A stretch of DNA of 64,000 nt from a virus, in the IMG/VR virus record IMGVR_UViG_3300010885_046411, positions 1 through 64,000 of that record, one strand, 5' to 3'. Shown here piece after piece: positions 14,721-23,059 of this stretch (the stretch's first letter is position 1; each line of letters starts with the position of its first letter). The notes under the pieces were generated by a model. The model was not told the DNA's origin. It saw only the letters and a program-made list of their open reading frames with translations, and did not search any database. Made by a program: the position numbers and the translations under genes.

Positions 14721-15204
14721 CTTACATAGGTTAATTTATTTATAGATACAACGAAACTCTATTACATACACCCAAACCGTTGTATATCATGCCTACCTAA
14801 ACATGTACAGAATAACGTACATACATTCTACTAACAAACTGCCACCACAGCCCAACACATACCACTGCCAAATAGGCACTATGCCATAAATCAAACTGAA
14901 CGGCCCCAACTCTTACAAGGCACCCAGACCGCATAGGTAGCCCTTAGATGCGGATATATGTATGGGGTAAGTATCTCCATAGGCTAGCCGATACGGGTAA
15001 CATATACGATAGTAGGAGATAGTTAGCAGATAGACTAGTTATGGGAGTCCTACTCTTTCGCCTCTCTCTCCCCCTTTCCCTCACCCCTCTCTATCCTATT
15101 TAACATAACGAAGCCCGTTTCCTTGAAACGTACGTACCATAGCCCTACCTAAATCCGTACAGCCAAACGTAGGAGCCTTCATTATGTTAAGTACACCCAT
15201 AGAA

Positions 15205-15284
15205 TGTATCTATTTAGATACAACCATCGTCGGACTGTATCTATTTGGATACATGCACCCCGACTCTTGGATACATGCACCCCG
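15205..15284. repeat. TGTATC-N6-GATACA inverted repeats and direct repeats
   Basis: TGTATC TATTTA GATACA (15205-15222) recurs as TGTATC TATTTG GATACA at 15236-15253, exactly 31 bases later, about three helical turns. The second copy overlaps a direct repeat TTGGATACATGCACCCCG found at 15245-15262 and 15267-15284. Likely protein-binding sites. Confidence 0.6.
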
Positions 15285-15687
15285 CCCCTTTGCTCTTAAG
15301 GGCAAGGGATACGCGGTAAGCGTAAGCCCTGCACCCGTTGCCCCGCCTATTACACCCCGACCCCACCCCCTCACACCCTTTCCGTCGGGGGATTGCTCGG
15401 CAGGCGGGGGTGTATATATGTTACTCCGCCCATTCTGACTATGCGCTACGGTAAACCCTCCTGCCACTCTGAGTTTGCTGCTACGAATAACATTCTGTCT
15501 GCACGTATGCTTTACGCTGCTATATGTACTGCTTTCGTTTCATATTGACGGGTATTTGCTACGGCTCCGTATTTGTTAGCCTCGGTGGGAAACAAGCTGC
15601 ATTCTGTAGGAATGTACGCGTACTTTGTAGCAGGGTGGTTAAGCCGTGTAGGTTTTAGACCGCTTCGGTTGTTATACGGCTACGCGC

Positions 15688-15706
15688 TTGTAGCGCTTGC
15701 CTACAA
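15688..15706. repeat. Inverted repeat TTGTAG-N7-CTACAA
   Basis: Perfect six-base arms around CGCTTGC within the non-coding region. It could be a hairpin or a dimeric protein site. Confidence 0.4.
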
Positions 15707-16009
15707 CCTAGCTTAGTAGTGTTTTTTTTGTGATTAGCGCGCGGTGGTAGCGCCCTGCGCGTACACAAGCGTGCGTGCTGGTAGTTTGTATGTTTTGGCG
15801 CGTATTGTAGCGTAGCGTACAATTAAGCGCCGTATTCGGTGTGTCTGTGGTAATATACCGCTGCTAGGTTATAGGTATCGGCGGGTTTGGCTCCGCGCTG
15901 TTGGCGCTTGCCTCACCGCCTATTGTATATAGGGAAAGGTATGCGCTATTGGGGAGCGTATGCGGGTAGAGAGAGGATATGGCTAGGATATAGTTATATT
16001 CCCCCCCTG

Positions 16010-16063
16010 TTAAAATACTTAAATATTTTAATCTATGCTAATCATACTGTATGGTTTAGTATG
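16010..16063. repeat. AT-rich palindrome and CATACT/AGTATG inverted repeat
   Basis: A 22-base near-perfect palindrome (TTAAAATACTT then AAATATTTTAA, 16010-16031) is followed by CATACT-N9-AGTATG (16043-16063). Such AT-rich dyads are common at unwinding elements. Confidence 0.45.
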
Positions 16064-16098
16064 ACCGTGCATGGGTAGTAATGTGGGGGAACCGAAGT

Positions 16099-16212
16099 AT
16101 GAAGGTAAAGGATTTGAACCTTGTTTCATTACTGTATAACACTGGGCGCATTGACCTGAACCAAGCCACGTGTTATGTAGGCAAGTGTAGTAGTATCTGG
16201 GATGCACTATAA
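16099..16212 (+). CDS. Possible small protein (37 aa)
   Basis: An ATG frame of 37 codons (MKVKDLNLVSLLYNTGRIDL then a Cys-containing tail) with protein-like composition and gene-like codons. The same DNA, read on the other strand, lies just downstream of a promoter box at 16247-16254 and contains hairpins, so it may instead specify RNA. No promoter box or ribosome signal is evident for the plus-strand frame. Confidence 0.3.
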   Translation: MKVKDLNLVSLLYNTGRIDLNQATCYVGKCSSIWDAL

Positions 16213-16246
16213 GATGGCATACGGAGTATTCCGTCCACTACTGCAA

Positions 16247-16254
16247 CAAAGATA
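16247..16254 (-). promoter_or_regulatory. Minus-strand promoter box reading into the non-coding region
   Basis: The minus strand reads TATCTTTG. The predicted transcript begins about 16245 and at once contains the hairpin ACGGA-AUAC-UCCGU (about 16222-16235). No minus-strand gene follows. Confidence 0.4.
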
Positions 16255-16333
16255 ATACATACCTAAGGTTATTTCCAAATCTGCGTACATCTTTTTTTTT
16301 CCAAATTAGTTGTTGCGATAATAAAAAGTGTTG

Positions 16334-16341
16334 TACCTTTG
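16334..16341 (+). promoter_or_regulatory. Promoter -7 box for the rightward early operon
   Basis: TACCTTTG with a TTG about 18 bases upstream; the leader to the ATG at 16379 is about 35 bases. Confidence 0.65.
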
Positions 16342-16378
16342 TCAAGTGCTACAAGGCTCTCCCTTCGAATCATAAATT

Positions 16379-16636
16379 ATGGAAACCAACACCTTCAAAG
16401 AGTCTGCTCTAATGCAGATGCTAACAACGGCATGTAATGAGGCTGTGTTGTCTTTTCACAACGCAGTAGCCGTTAGCCCTAAATTATATGATTGGGTAAG
16501 GTCAATGCAGCCCACTAACACAGACCCAGAAAGGGTCGGCTTTATGGGTGTTCATGTAATTCTTGCAGAAAGCCTGCCCGAATATTCTTGCATACCATGT
16601 CTTCTAAGTAAAGACTTAGACGCTATCCCCTCATAG
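16379..16636 (+). CDS. Hypothetical early protein (85 aa)
   Basis: 85 residues, largely helical, with no known domain. It is the first gene of the rightward early operon, followed after two bases by the next gene. Confidence 0.6.
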   Translation: METNTFKESALMQMLTTACNEAVLSFHNAVAVSPKLYDWVRSMQPTNTDPERVGFMGVHVILAESLPEYSCIPCLLSKDLDAIPS

Positions 16637-16638
16637 CC

Positions 16639-16851
16639 ATGCACAATAAAACAACAGCAGAACGCCTAGAGGCTATTGCCACCAGTGCTATGCAAGGCAT
16701 ATTGGCAAGTGATTCTATTTACGCACAGCATGTAATGCGAGAGGGTGGTGATTGCCGCAAAAAAGAGATAGTATCTGCTAGTTTTACGCTAGCCAAAATG
16801 CTGCTTGAAAAAATAGACAACGACACAGCCGACCCAAACAACCAGCAATAA
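16639..16851 (+). CDS. Small helical phage protein (70 aa)
   Basis: 70 residues. Two predicted helices (AERLEAIATSAMQGILAS and EIVSASFTLAKMLLEKI) flank a polar loop, a pattern common in short phage proteins that mature around an 'A..MQG.L...' core. Function unknown. Confidence 0.6.
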   Translation: MHNKTTAERLEAIATSAMQGILASDSIYAQHVMREGGDCRKKEIVSASFTLAKMLLEKIDNDTADPNNQQ

Positions 16852-16856
16852 CGCCT

Positions 16857-17204
16857 ATGTTTACTGCCAAAGAAATCCAAGACGACCTAAGCGGCTTTCT
16901 GTCGCTAAATAATGCCGTACAATCTATTGTAACGCTGCTAGAGTATCAAGTAGCCGATGCTCTTAATAGCATATTTGGCATAGCAGAGATAGAGATTGCT
17001 AACATAGCCGACGACTATGGTCTTGCTACTGTAGATGCAGATGGCTACCGTATATGTACGCCAGAACTACAAACCGCCATAGAAAAAGAACTTGATGAGG
17101 CTGGCTATTGGTATGAGTTTAATCTTATTTCCATAAGCAGCATAGATGTGCTTGAGCCATCGCACCAGCGTTTAACCATCTCCACCCTTGACAAGCCCGA
17201 ATAG
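16857..17204 (+). CDS. Hypothetical acidic protein (115 aa)
   Basis: 115 residues, acidic, helical in the first half, alpha/beta in the second. No family recognised. Ends two bases before the next gene. Confidence 0.6.
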   Translation: MFTAKEIQDDLSGFLSLNNAVQSIVTLLEYQVADALNSIFGIAEIEIANIADDYGLATVDADGYRICTPELQTAIEKELDEAGYWYEFNLISISSIDVLEPSHQRLTISTLDKPE

Positions 17205-17206
17205 CA

Positions 17207-17464
17207 ATGAACAAGCCTTTAACAGCAAAAGAATTAGAGGTTTTGTCGTTGAACAACCTAAAAATTGTTCAGCAAGCACACTCTGATGGGTTATATTTGC
17301 TTATCCCTGTTGATATAGAAAAACCGTCTGTATCTTTTGGGATTAGGCTTAAACAGTTCTCTAGCCCACAAGAGGCGTATGATACGGTTTTAGAAGGGCT
17401 AAAAGAAAACAAGACACAGATTCCATTTACAGAAGAGATAGAGTCTGTGTTCCACGCAAAATAA
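17207..17464 (+). CDS. Hypothetical protein (85 aa)
   Basis: 85 residues forming one small alpha/beta unit (KELEVLSLNNLKIV, then strand and helix). No known domain. Co-oriented and tightly spaced in the early rightward operon. Confidence 0.6.
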   Translation: MNKPLTAKELEVLSLNNLKIVQQAHSDGLYLLIPVDIEKPSVSFGIRLKQFSSPQEAYDTVLEGLKENKTQIPFTEEIESVFHAK

Positions 17465-17501
17465 ACTCTTACAGAAGACCAACTGTTCCCACCCAATAGC
17501 C

Positions 17502-17720
17502 ATGCCAGTTTACAAGCGTAGAGGTAAAACATGGGTGCCCATATACAACAAGCGTGAACGCGCTATTGTTGAGGGCTACCATGCCCCGCTTGAAAAGTGC
17601 TATGCCCCACCGCGCCAACGTAACCTAACCCCCATAACCACCGAGCAGAAACAACAACTGCTTAAAAATGGGGCTAAATGTGTTTCCATGTCCACGACCA
17701 CCCATAAACAGCAATTATGA
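17502..17720 (+). CDS. Small basic protein (72 aa)
   Basis: 72 residues, basic and Pro-rich (KRRGKTWVPIYNKRERA), probably disordered or nucleic-acid-binding. Its stop overlaps the start of the next gene (ATGA). No family recognised. Confidence 0.55.
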   Translation: MPVYKRRGKTWVPIYNKRERAIVEGYHAPLEKCYAPPRQRNLTPITTEQKQQLLKNGAKCVSMSTTTHKQQL

Positions 17721-17923
17721 TTCCCGTACCCAACGAACAACTCATAAGCCTTAGAGTGTGGGCCTATGACAAAGCCACCGAACAAAACGTTGATAGGCCA
17801 GAGAAACGTGCCAACGATATTATTGATTGGCTGCTGTCTAACCCCGAAGGCACCAGGTCTCTTACACCTGTATTAGAGAGCGGTGGCCCCGCTTTAGAAG
17901 AAGACCTTGTGCCAGTCCAATGA
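17717..17923 (+). CDS. Hypothetical acidic protein (68 aa)
   Basis: 68 residues, acidic, with a central helix (RANDIIDWLLSN). Overlaps both neighbours by four bases, so translation is probably coupled. No family recognised. Confidence 0.55.
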   Translation: MIPVPNEQLISLRVWAYDKATEQNVDRPEKRANDIIDWLLSNPEGTRSLTPVLESGGPALEEDLVPVQ

Positions 17924-18102
17924 AGAAAAAACTGCTTCATAAGTTAAACATGGACTTTGCCCGTGTAGGCATACGGATTCTTCCGCATCCTCACGGGCAC
18001 CTAGTCCTCCACAACAATAAGCCCATTGGGCCAGCGCAGACAACTAAAGACAAAGCACGTGCCCAAGCCATCATCTTCTTAGAAAAACAAGCCATAGCCT
18101 AA
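17920..18102 (+). CDS. Small basic protein (60 aa)
   Basis: 60 residues, basic and His-rich in the middle (ILPHPHGHLVLHNN), ending in a helix. No family recognised. Coupled to the upstream gene by ATGA overlap. Confidence 0.55.
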   Translation: MKKKLLHKLNMDFARVGIRILPHPHGHLVLHNNKPIGPAQTTKDKARAQAIIFLEKQAIA

Positions 18103-18124
18103 GCATGGTTGCTATCTTTATGGC

Positions 18125-18310
18125 ATGGTTGCTACCGCTAAAAACGTGCGCAAGTATTTTCCCAATACGTTTGTGTTTCATGGCACCCACGCCCAAAATC
18201 TTGAAAAGATAGCCATCCTAATGCACGTAGGGCTGTATAGGGGGTACTTTGTATTTGAATACGAGCAAGAAGTACGCATTGGCGGCTTCTTGACATCTTG
18301 CGCCAACTAG
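18125..18310 (+). CDS. Hypothetical protein (61 aa)
   Basis: 61 residues, aromatic and basic, with alternating beta strands. A direct repeat ATGGTTGCTA occurs 20 bases before its start and again at it, so start choice is uncertain. No family recognised. Confidence 0.5.
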   Translation: MVATAKNVRKYFPNTFVFHGTHAQNLEKIAILMHVGLYRGYFVFEYEQEVRIGGFLTSCAN

Positions 18311-18313
18311 CCT

Positions 18314-18781
18314 ATGAAATCAGTTTTTGTTTTTTGTCGGGAGGCCGACATGGGGCACATGGCCCTATATGAAACGGAGATGGCCGAAATACTGCCAGCC
18401 AAGGCCAAGCTGACCTACGGCAGCCACCTAATAGAAATACATAGCATACACATTGATGGGATAGATAAAACCGTAACCTACTTATGTGTCTCCGCCGACA
18501 ACCATAGGGTAACCGATACCAGAGACTTTCTAATAGCTATTGGCTGGAAGAAAGCAGATAAACGGCCTCCTGCCATAGATGAGCAAGCGGTAAACAACCT
18601 CAAACGCAAGTTCTATGCCACCACAGCCGATGGGTTATTGCTGCGTAAGCAGCAGCATAGCAAGGCAAGCATAGATGCGCTAGCCGACGAGTATGGCGTT
18701 AGCCACACTCACATGCGCAAAGCCATAGATAACGCCCATAATAATCTTAGGATGTATATAGAAAACCGTGTCAAGCCATAG
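18314..18781 (+). CDS. Hypothetical protein with C-terminal HTH-like segment (155 aa)
   Basis: 155 residues. The first 85 are beta-rich and unrecognised. Near residue 120, SIDALADEYGVSHTHMRKA has the spacing of a helix-turn-helix, with Gly in the turn and a Ser/Thr/His-rich recognition helix. It could be a DNA-binding regulator for early genes, by inference. The start follows the upstream stop by three bases. Confidence 0.55.
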   Translation: MKSVFVFCREADMGHMALYETEMAEILPAKAKLTYGSHLIEIHSIHIDGIDKTVTYLCVSADNHRVTDTRDFLIAIGWKKADKRPPAIDEQAVNNLKRKFYATTADGLLLRKQQHSKASIDALADEYGVSHTHMRKAIDNAHNNLRMYIENRVKP

Positions 18782-18817
18782 CTTTACATGCCGCCTATAA
18801 AAGTCAAGCAATAGGAT

Positions 18818-18825
18818 TACCTTTG
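18818..18825 (+). promoter_or_regulatory. Promoter -7 box, leaderless arrangement
   Basis: TACCTTTG followed by exactly four bases and the ATG at 18830. Confidence 0.6.
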
Positions 18826-18829
18826 TGGT

Positions 18830-19078
18830 ATGATTGATAGATACCTACACCCTAGCACCGTACAAATACAGCCCATAGACACACCTATAAAGCCGAGCTT
18901 TATAGCGCAGGCCAAGTGGCAAGAAAACCCCGATGCGCAATCTTGCACAATAGTAAAAACGCCCGACCACCTAAAGTCTCTGGAGGGCAAGCAAGCACTT
19001 GTTTTCCGTATGTATCAGACGGTCTGTGAAGATGGCACGGCCATTGTGGATGAGCGCAATATTATTTGCGTAGAGTAG
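18830..19078 (+). CDS. Hypothetical protein (82 aa)
   Basis: 82 residues, probably a small beta-sheet domain (CTIVKTPDHLKSLEGKQALV). No family recognised. It has its own promoter with a four-base gap to the ATG, so the mRNA should be leaderless. Last gene of the rightward early cluster. Confidence 0.6.
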   Translation: MIDRYLHPSTVQIQPIDTPIKPSFIAQAKWQENPDAQSCTIVKTPDHLKSLEGKQALVFRMYQTVCEDGTAIVDERNIICVE

Positions 19079-19215
19079 GGGCGTTTGGAGCGTTATACTT
19101 AGGTAATGTTGCTATATATACACCATTAAAGGTATTTACGCCTATAATGTATTTAATTTACGACACAAATATAATATACCCCAAATAGATTGCGCAAATA
19201 ATCGAACGAAATTTG

Positions 19216-20037
19216 TTATGATTGATGATGTTCATGCTTGTGATGCTTGTGCCTCCACCAAAACAGCCAATCAATAAAACTCTGTTTTCTTTTAATTGAT
19301 TCTCCTAATTCGTAATTTTGTGGGCCAAACGGAGGTGTGCCTCGCCCTTTCCAATTTTGCCCCTTCTCGTGCTTTTTGCTTGTGATGTGTATGCAAACAA
19401 TATCTGGCAAAAGCTCTTTTTTGTGTCTAGGCCAACGATGCTGGTGGATTACATCAGTTCGGTTGTACCCCTCCATTTCCACAGGATAGTCATAGATGCC
19501 TGATTCTTTTGGACACCACATTTGGAAAAATCCGATGTTCCACCAACCATCGCCTTTGTATTGAACCATTCTGTCGCCCACAGGGAATAAAGACATATCA
19601 ACATATACCCATTCTTTGTAAAGCAATCTGTATTCTTTGTGCAAGAACGCATACCATTCTTCCCAAGAATCGCACATAAACCTATCTATCCCATATAACT
19701 TAGTCTTATCAAGATTAGGAGACAATGTTTTTATTAGGCTTTTTGTAACAGCAGGCAAATAGATGTCGGCATCCAACTGAACAACCCACCCATCAAGGGC
19801 CAAAGCCTTTAAGCCTTCATTTATGCCAGCAGCCTTATTTGCCACTGTTTCTCCATTAGCGTAAAACGCATTGGTCTGAACGCATTTTACATTGTGAATT
19901 TCGCAAACTCTTTTGGTGTCTTTGTCTTGGGTGTCCGTAACAACGACTAACCTATCAAACTGCGTTTTTGTGTAGGGGAGTGTATGGCTTAAAATGTCTG
20001 CAAAATCTATACAGACAATGACTGCTTCCAGTTTCAT
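19216..20037 (-). CDS. GT-A-type glycosyltransferase-like protein
   Basis: 273 residues. It opens with a Rossmann-like strand (LEAVIVCIDFADIL), then LVVVTDTQD and, near residue 90, VVQLDADIYLP, whose D-A-D is the metal- and nucleotide-sugar-binding DxD of GT-A enzymes. The C-terminus is very rich in His (HKHHKHEH). It lies alone on the minus strand between plus-strand blocks, has its own promoter (20073-20080) and is more AT-rich than its neighbours, so it was probably acquired separately. The target could be virion proteins, phage DNA or a host surface glycan. Confidence 0.7.
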   Translation of the reverse strand: MKLEAVIVCIDFADILSHTLPYTKTQFDRLVVVTDTQDKDTKRVCEIHNVKCVQTNAFYANGETVANKAAGINEGLKALALDGWVVQLDADIYLPAVTKSLIKTLSPNLDKTKLYGIDRFMCDSWEEWYAFLHKEYRLLYKEWVYVDMSLFPVGDRMVQYKGDGWWNIGFFQMWCPKESGIYDYPVEMEGYNRTDVIHQHRWPRHKKELLPDIVCIHITSKKHEKGQNWKGRGTPPFGPQNYELGESIKRKQSFIDWLFWWRHKHHKHEHHQS

Positions 20038-20072
20038 AAAAAAGGAGTGTTATGCGATTGATTGCCGCACAA

Positions 20073-20080
20073 CAAAGATA
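20073..20080 (-). promoter_or_regulatory. Promoter -7 box for the glycosyltransferase gene
   Basis: The minus strand reads TATCTTTG; the leader is about 30 bases. Confidence 0.6.
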
Positions 20081-20136
20081 TGAAATAACCAGTATCCCCT
20101 TTTTGCCAAGAGCAAAACAACCCTATCCTCATAGCC

Positions 20137-20144
20137 TTATTTTG
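20137..20144 (+). promoter_or_regulatory. Possible promoter box for the terminase operon
   Basis: TTATTTTG, one mismatch from the consensus, five bases before the ATG at 20150. Confidence 0.35.
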
Positions 20145-20149
20145 TAGTT

Positions 20150-22312
20150 ATGAGAATTATATACAACCCCTCTAAAAAAGAATTGTTGCCAGGGGATGAA
20201 GGCCAACGGTGGATAGAGAACAACCGCATATACGAGTGGATACGTGGCTACCTATCTGTATCGCCACCCATACCATCCAATAGCGATATAATCAACTACG
20301 ACAAGCCCCTAAACGAGCGCAAATGGCGGGTGCCCACGCAGCCAGCCTACATGGATGCGCCCCAATACAACTCCGATGGGGCCGTAGCCCTTTCTAGCCA
20401 GCAAAAAGAATACATGACCAAAGAATACAACCGCATAGAAAACGGGATATTCATATACATATACGACACCATCACCTACATAACAGGGGAACACTATTAC
20501 GAACTGTCCTACTTCCCTATGGATGTGGGGCTGAAAGAATACCGCGACCGAGACCGCCGCTTTTGGTCGGTCTGGCGCATGGCTAAACTAGACCCCTTTT
20601 GTTTAGGGGTGATAAAATGTAAGCCCCGCCGTGAAGGAGCTACCTATCAAGCCCTGTCTCTAGTATATCGGGAAATATCTTTGCACAAGTCCACCGTAGG
20701 CGGCTTGCAAGGTAATACCGAGCGTACTGCCAAGCGGAACTTTGGGCGCATAAATAGAAGCCACCGTAAGATGCCTTGGTGGCTGCGCCCATCTTCTAAC
20801 TCTGAGCAGGGCCGTTCTCCTGGCAAAGAGTTAATTTTCCCGCATTTAGAAAGCAAGGTTGTCTATGCCCCCTCAACAGCCCACGCACTTGATGGCGAGA
20901 AGCTGCGCATCTGGTATTTTGATGAGGCAGGTAAGTTAGGGTCTCCAGGGAATATCAACGAAGTTATAGAGGTTGTATCAGAGACCATGATGCTTGGCCC
21001 CGCCCGTCAGGGCATGGGGGCCATATTCACTACGGTAGATGAAGTAGGCGGTAGCCTACAGAACTTCCGCATCCTATGGAATGAGGCCGAACCATTCTAT
21101 AAAGAAGACGATGTAAAAAATACGCACTTCCCATCGGCAAATAGGTTTATACGGATATTCATGCCTACATGGGATGGGCAAGAGGGCTTTATCGGGCCGT
21201 ATGGCGAATCCATTATTATCGAGCCTACAGCCATCCAGAAAGAGTATTTGCTAGAAAGATTTAAAAAGCAATCTAGCATATACGAGAGGGGCTGGGGGGC
21301 TAAGAAATATCGGGATGCCCACATAGCCTCCTTCAAAGGCAATGCCTCTAAGATAGCGGCATATATGCGCAAGTACCCCTCTAGTGAAAGCGAAATCTTT
21401 GGGCTTGCCAATGGTAAAAGTGAGTTTAACTTGGCGGTGTTGCAGCAGGTTCTTGCCAAGTTAGACTACCATAAAGATTTGGCTAGGCGGGGGCACTTTG
21501 CTTGGAAGAATGAAACCAAAACAGAAATCAAATGGGTGGACGACCCAGAGGGTAGATTTTGGGTATCTTGGCTGCCAGAGGACTTAAACGCACAAGCCAA
21601 GAAATTTGGCAACGTGCAGACAACCTTTTCAACGTCTGTAATACGGTGGGCACCCTCTACGCCCGTATATGGGTTCTTGGGGGCCGACCCCTTTAAAAAA
21701 TCGCAGTCAAGAACGACAGGCTCCCGTGGTGGGCTTATAGGGGTTATGCCCTACCAGCCTACTAGTGAATTGTTGGCGGGGCAGAAGATACCATCAGGGC
21801 CATGTTGGTTCTTGTATTATGACCACCGCCCTAGTTCCTTGCAAGAATACTTTGAAGACTGCATTATGGCCTGCCATGTGTACGGGTTTAAGATAAACCC
21901 CGAAGCAAACTTGACGGGTATGCAAGATTATTTTAATGAAAGGGGTTACCAAGACTACTATTATACTGCTTATGAATTAACAGGCAAATACTCTGTAGAA
22001 AACGCTGCCGAGGCTGGCACCAGCAACACAACGGGCAAGGTTATACAAGGTAAGATAGGGCTTATAGATAGGTTTATTGATGGCAATGACCCTATCCTAT
22101 GCCCGTTGCCGTATGACATTATAGAGGAAATCTGGCGCATACCCTTCCCGCCGTTTGTAGAAAGCCTTATGTCGTTTACATTTGAGGAAAGAACACACTT
22201 TGATGATGTGATGGCGGCGGGGCAGGCACTAGAGGCTATGGTAGCCATAGGCCCATCCCGCAAAAAAAATGAATTAGACTATCGGGGCTTGATGCAAATA
22301 CTTACCAATTAG
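20150..22312 (+). CDS. Terminase large subunit
   Basis: 720 residues. The ATPase has a variant Walker A, KPRREGAT near residue 160, and Walker B IWYFDEA near residues 253-259. The RNase H-like nuclease follows, with GADPF near residue 511, DGNDPIL near 645 and a final acidic DDVMAA near 685, the usual three-Asp set. It pumps DNA into the procapsid and cuts the concatemer. No small terminase is obvious next to it; one of the small proteins upstream could serve. It begins the late plus-strand block. Confidence 0.88.
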   Translation: MRIIYNPSKKELLPGDEGQRWIENNRIYEWIRGYLSVSPPIPSNSDIINYDKPLNERKWRVPTQPAYMDAPQYNSDGAVALSSQQKEYMTKEYNRIENGIFIYIYDTITYITGEHYYELSYFPMDVGLKEYRDRDRRFWSVWRMAKLDPFCLGVIKCKPRREGATYQALSLVYREISLHKSTVGGLQGNTERTAKRNFGRINRSHRKMPWWLRPSSNSEQGRSPGKELIFPHLESKVVYAPSTAHALDGEKLRIWYFDEAGKLGSPGNINEVIEVVSETMMLGPARQGMGAIFTTVDEVGGSLQNFRILWNEAEPFYKEDDVKNTHFPSANRFIRIFMPTWDGQEGFIGPYGESIIIEPTAIQKEYLLERFKKQSSIYERGWGAKKYRDAHIASFKGNASKIAAYMRKYPSSESEIFGLANGKSEFNLAVLQQVLAKLDYHKDLARRGHFAWKNETKTEIKWVDDPEGRFWVSWLPEDLNAQAKKFGNVQTTFSTSVIRWAPSTPVYGFLGADPFKKSQSRTTGSRGGLIGVMPYQPTSELLAGQKIPSGPCWFLYYDHRPSSLQEYFEDCIMACHVYGFKINPEANLTGMQDYFNERGYQDYYYTAYELTGKYSVENAAEAGTSNTTGKVIQGKIGLIDRFIDGNDPILCPLPYDIIEEIWRIPFPPFVESLMSFTFEERTHFDDVMAAGQALEAMVAIGPSRKKNELDYRGLMQILTN

Positions 22313-22313
22313 T

Positions 22314-22321
22314 TATATTTG
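22314..22321 (+). promoter_or_regulatory. Promoter -7 box, leaderless arrangement
   Basis: TATATTTG, then four bases, then the ATG at 22326. Confidence 0.6.
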
Positions 22322-22325
22322 TGCC

Positions 22326-22664
22326 ATGATAAAATTTGTATCGTTCTGGTGGGATATATGTGTAACACTATATCTGCTGGCCCACATACTAGGGCCGACT
22401 GCTATCCCTTGGAATACCGAGGTTGTTTTGTGTATGCAAGTTTTGAGCATGACCATAGACCTAGTTATCATGGATAGGCGTGCTACTAAAGACGAGAGGG
22501 CTATTGCCAGCGATGAGGCGCGGCTAGACCAGATAGAATCCCGCTTAGAGAACCACTCGGAACGGTTAGCCGATGCCGAAATAAAACTTGTGTATCTTGA
22601 CAACGAAGATTTATTGACGGACGAAGATGATGAGGCCGAAGATGAGCCTCAAATAGAATCATAG
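22326..22664 (+). CDS. Small membrane protein with coiled-coil and acidic tail (112 aa)
   Basis: Two hydrophobic segments (about residues 5-25 and 30-50) are followed by a charged coiled coil (ARLDQIESRLENHSERL) and an acidic tail. This layout is seen in phage holins and in virion membrane-interacting proteins, but no family is recognised. It is a separate unit: leaderless promoter before it, terminator at 22719 after it. Confidence 0.6.
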   Translation: MIKFVSFWWDICVTLYLLAHILGPTAIPWNTEVVLCMQVLSMTIDLVIMDRRATKDERAIASDEARLDQIESRLENHSERLADAEIKLVYLDNEDLLTDEDDEAEDEPQIES

Positions 22665-22718
22665 GACATAGTTAATTGTTTTGCATAGTTTTTCATGGTT
22701 TAGATAGTTTTGTACATA

Positions 22719-22740
22719 GGGCGGCAGTAGCCGCCTTTTG
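22719..22740 (+). terminator. Intrinsic terminator
   Basis: GGCGGC, loop AGTA, GCCGCC, then TTTTG. Confidence 0.7.
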
Positions 22741-22774
22741 TATGTATATACCCGCGAACCCTCTGTAAATGCGC

Positions 22775-22782
22775 CATATTTG
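22775..22782 (+). promoter_or_regulatory. Promoter-like -7 box
   Basis: CATATTTG, one mismatch from consensus, exactly four bases before the ATG at 22787; this spacing decides the start. Confidence 0.45.
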
Positions 22783-22786
22783 CCGT

Positions 22787-23059
22787 ATGCGCTTATTTAC
22801 TATTCTCAGAACTACCTTAACAAACCTTGATGGGCAGTGGTCAGGCAAGCGCATGACCGCCTTCTCGTTTTCGGCATGGGCGCAGTTGGTTATAGCCATC
22901 TTCTGCTACAAACTATACAAAGACAATGTGTTTGCGTGGGAGCATTTCTCCGAGGTTTTATGGACTTTGGTCGCTTTTATCTCTTCTTTATTTGGATTAA
23001 CGGGCTTTGATAGATACCTTAGCAACAAAAATCAGCAGCCGCCGCCTAGCCAACCCTAA
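22787..23059 (+). CDS. Small two-helix membrane protein (90 aa)
   Basis: The start MRLFTILRTTL at 22787 is favoured by the -7 box four bases upstream; an ATG at 22769 would include that box. WSGKRMTAF precedes a hydrophobic segment and a second one follows after ~15 residues. Proteins with this SGKR-then-two-helices layout are frequent in Bacteroidota phages and sometimes annotated as holins; I cannot confirm that role. The Pro/Gln tail is disordered. The stop overlaps the next start. Confidence 0.55.
   Translation: MRLFTILRTTLTNLDGQWSGKRMTAFSFSAWAQLVIAIFCYKLYKDNVFAWEHFSEVLWTLVAFISSLFGLTGFDRYLSNKNQQPPPSQP

Larger units (their letters stand above)
14721..16098. other. Non-coding control or origin-like region
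   Basis: About 1.4 kb without a convincing gene, lying between divergent early units. Frames that stay open here have uneven composition and no suitable starts. It holds pyrimidine-rich stretches (about 15050-15100), the TGTATC inverted repeats at 15205-15253, an IR TTGTAG/CTACAA at 15688-15706, a GC-rich hairpin-dense stretch (15720-15900) and AT-rich palindromes at 16010-16063. A replication origin or regulatory hub is the natural guess. Confidence 0.5.

Noticed and set aside
15184-15467. Overlapping open frames on both strands in the non-coding region
   Set aside because: Composition is biased by repeats, there are no plausible starts with promoter spacing, and the frames cross the inverted-repeat cluster.
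16090-16180. T-arm-like sequence (GGTTCAAATCC on the minus strand) suggesting a tRNA
   Set aside because: No matching acceptor strand, D-arm or anticodon arm could be paired upstream at tRNA spacing.
19166-19173. Minus-strand TATATTTG box after the early rightward operon
   Set aside because: The region downstream on the minus strand has no gene-like frame and no hairpins of note; in an AT-rich intergenic stretch such a box can occur by chance.
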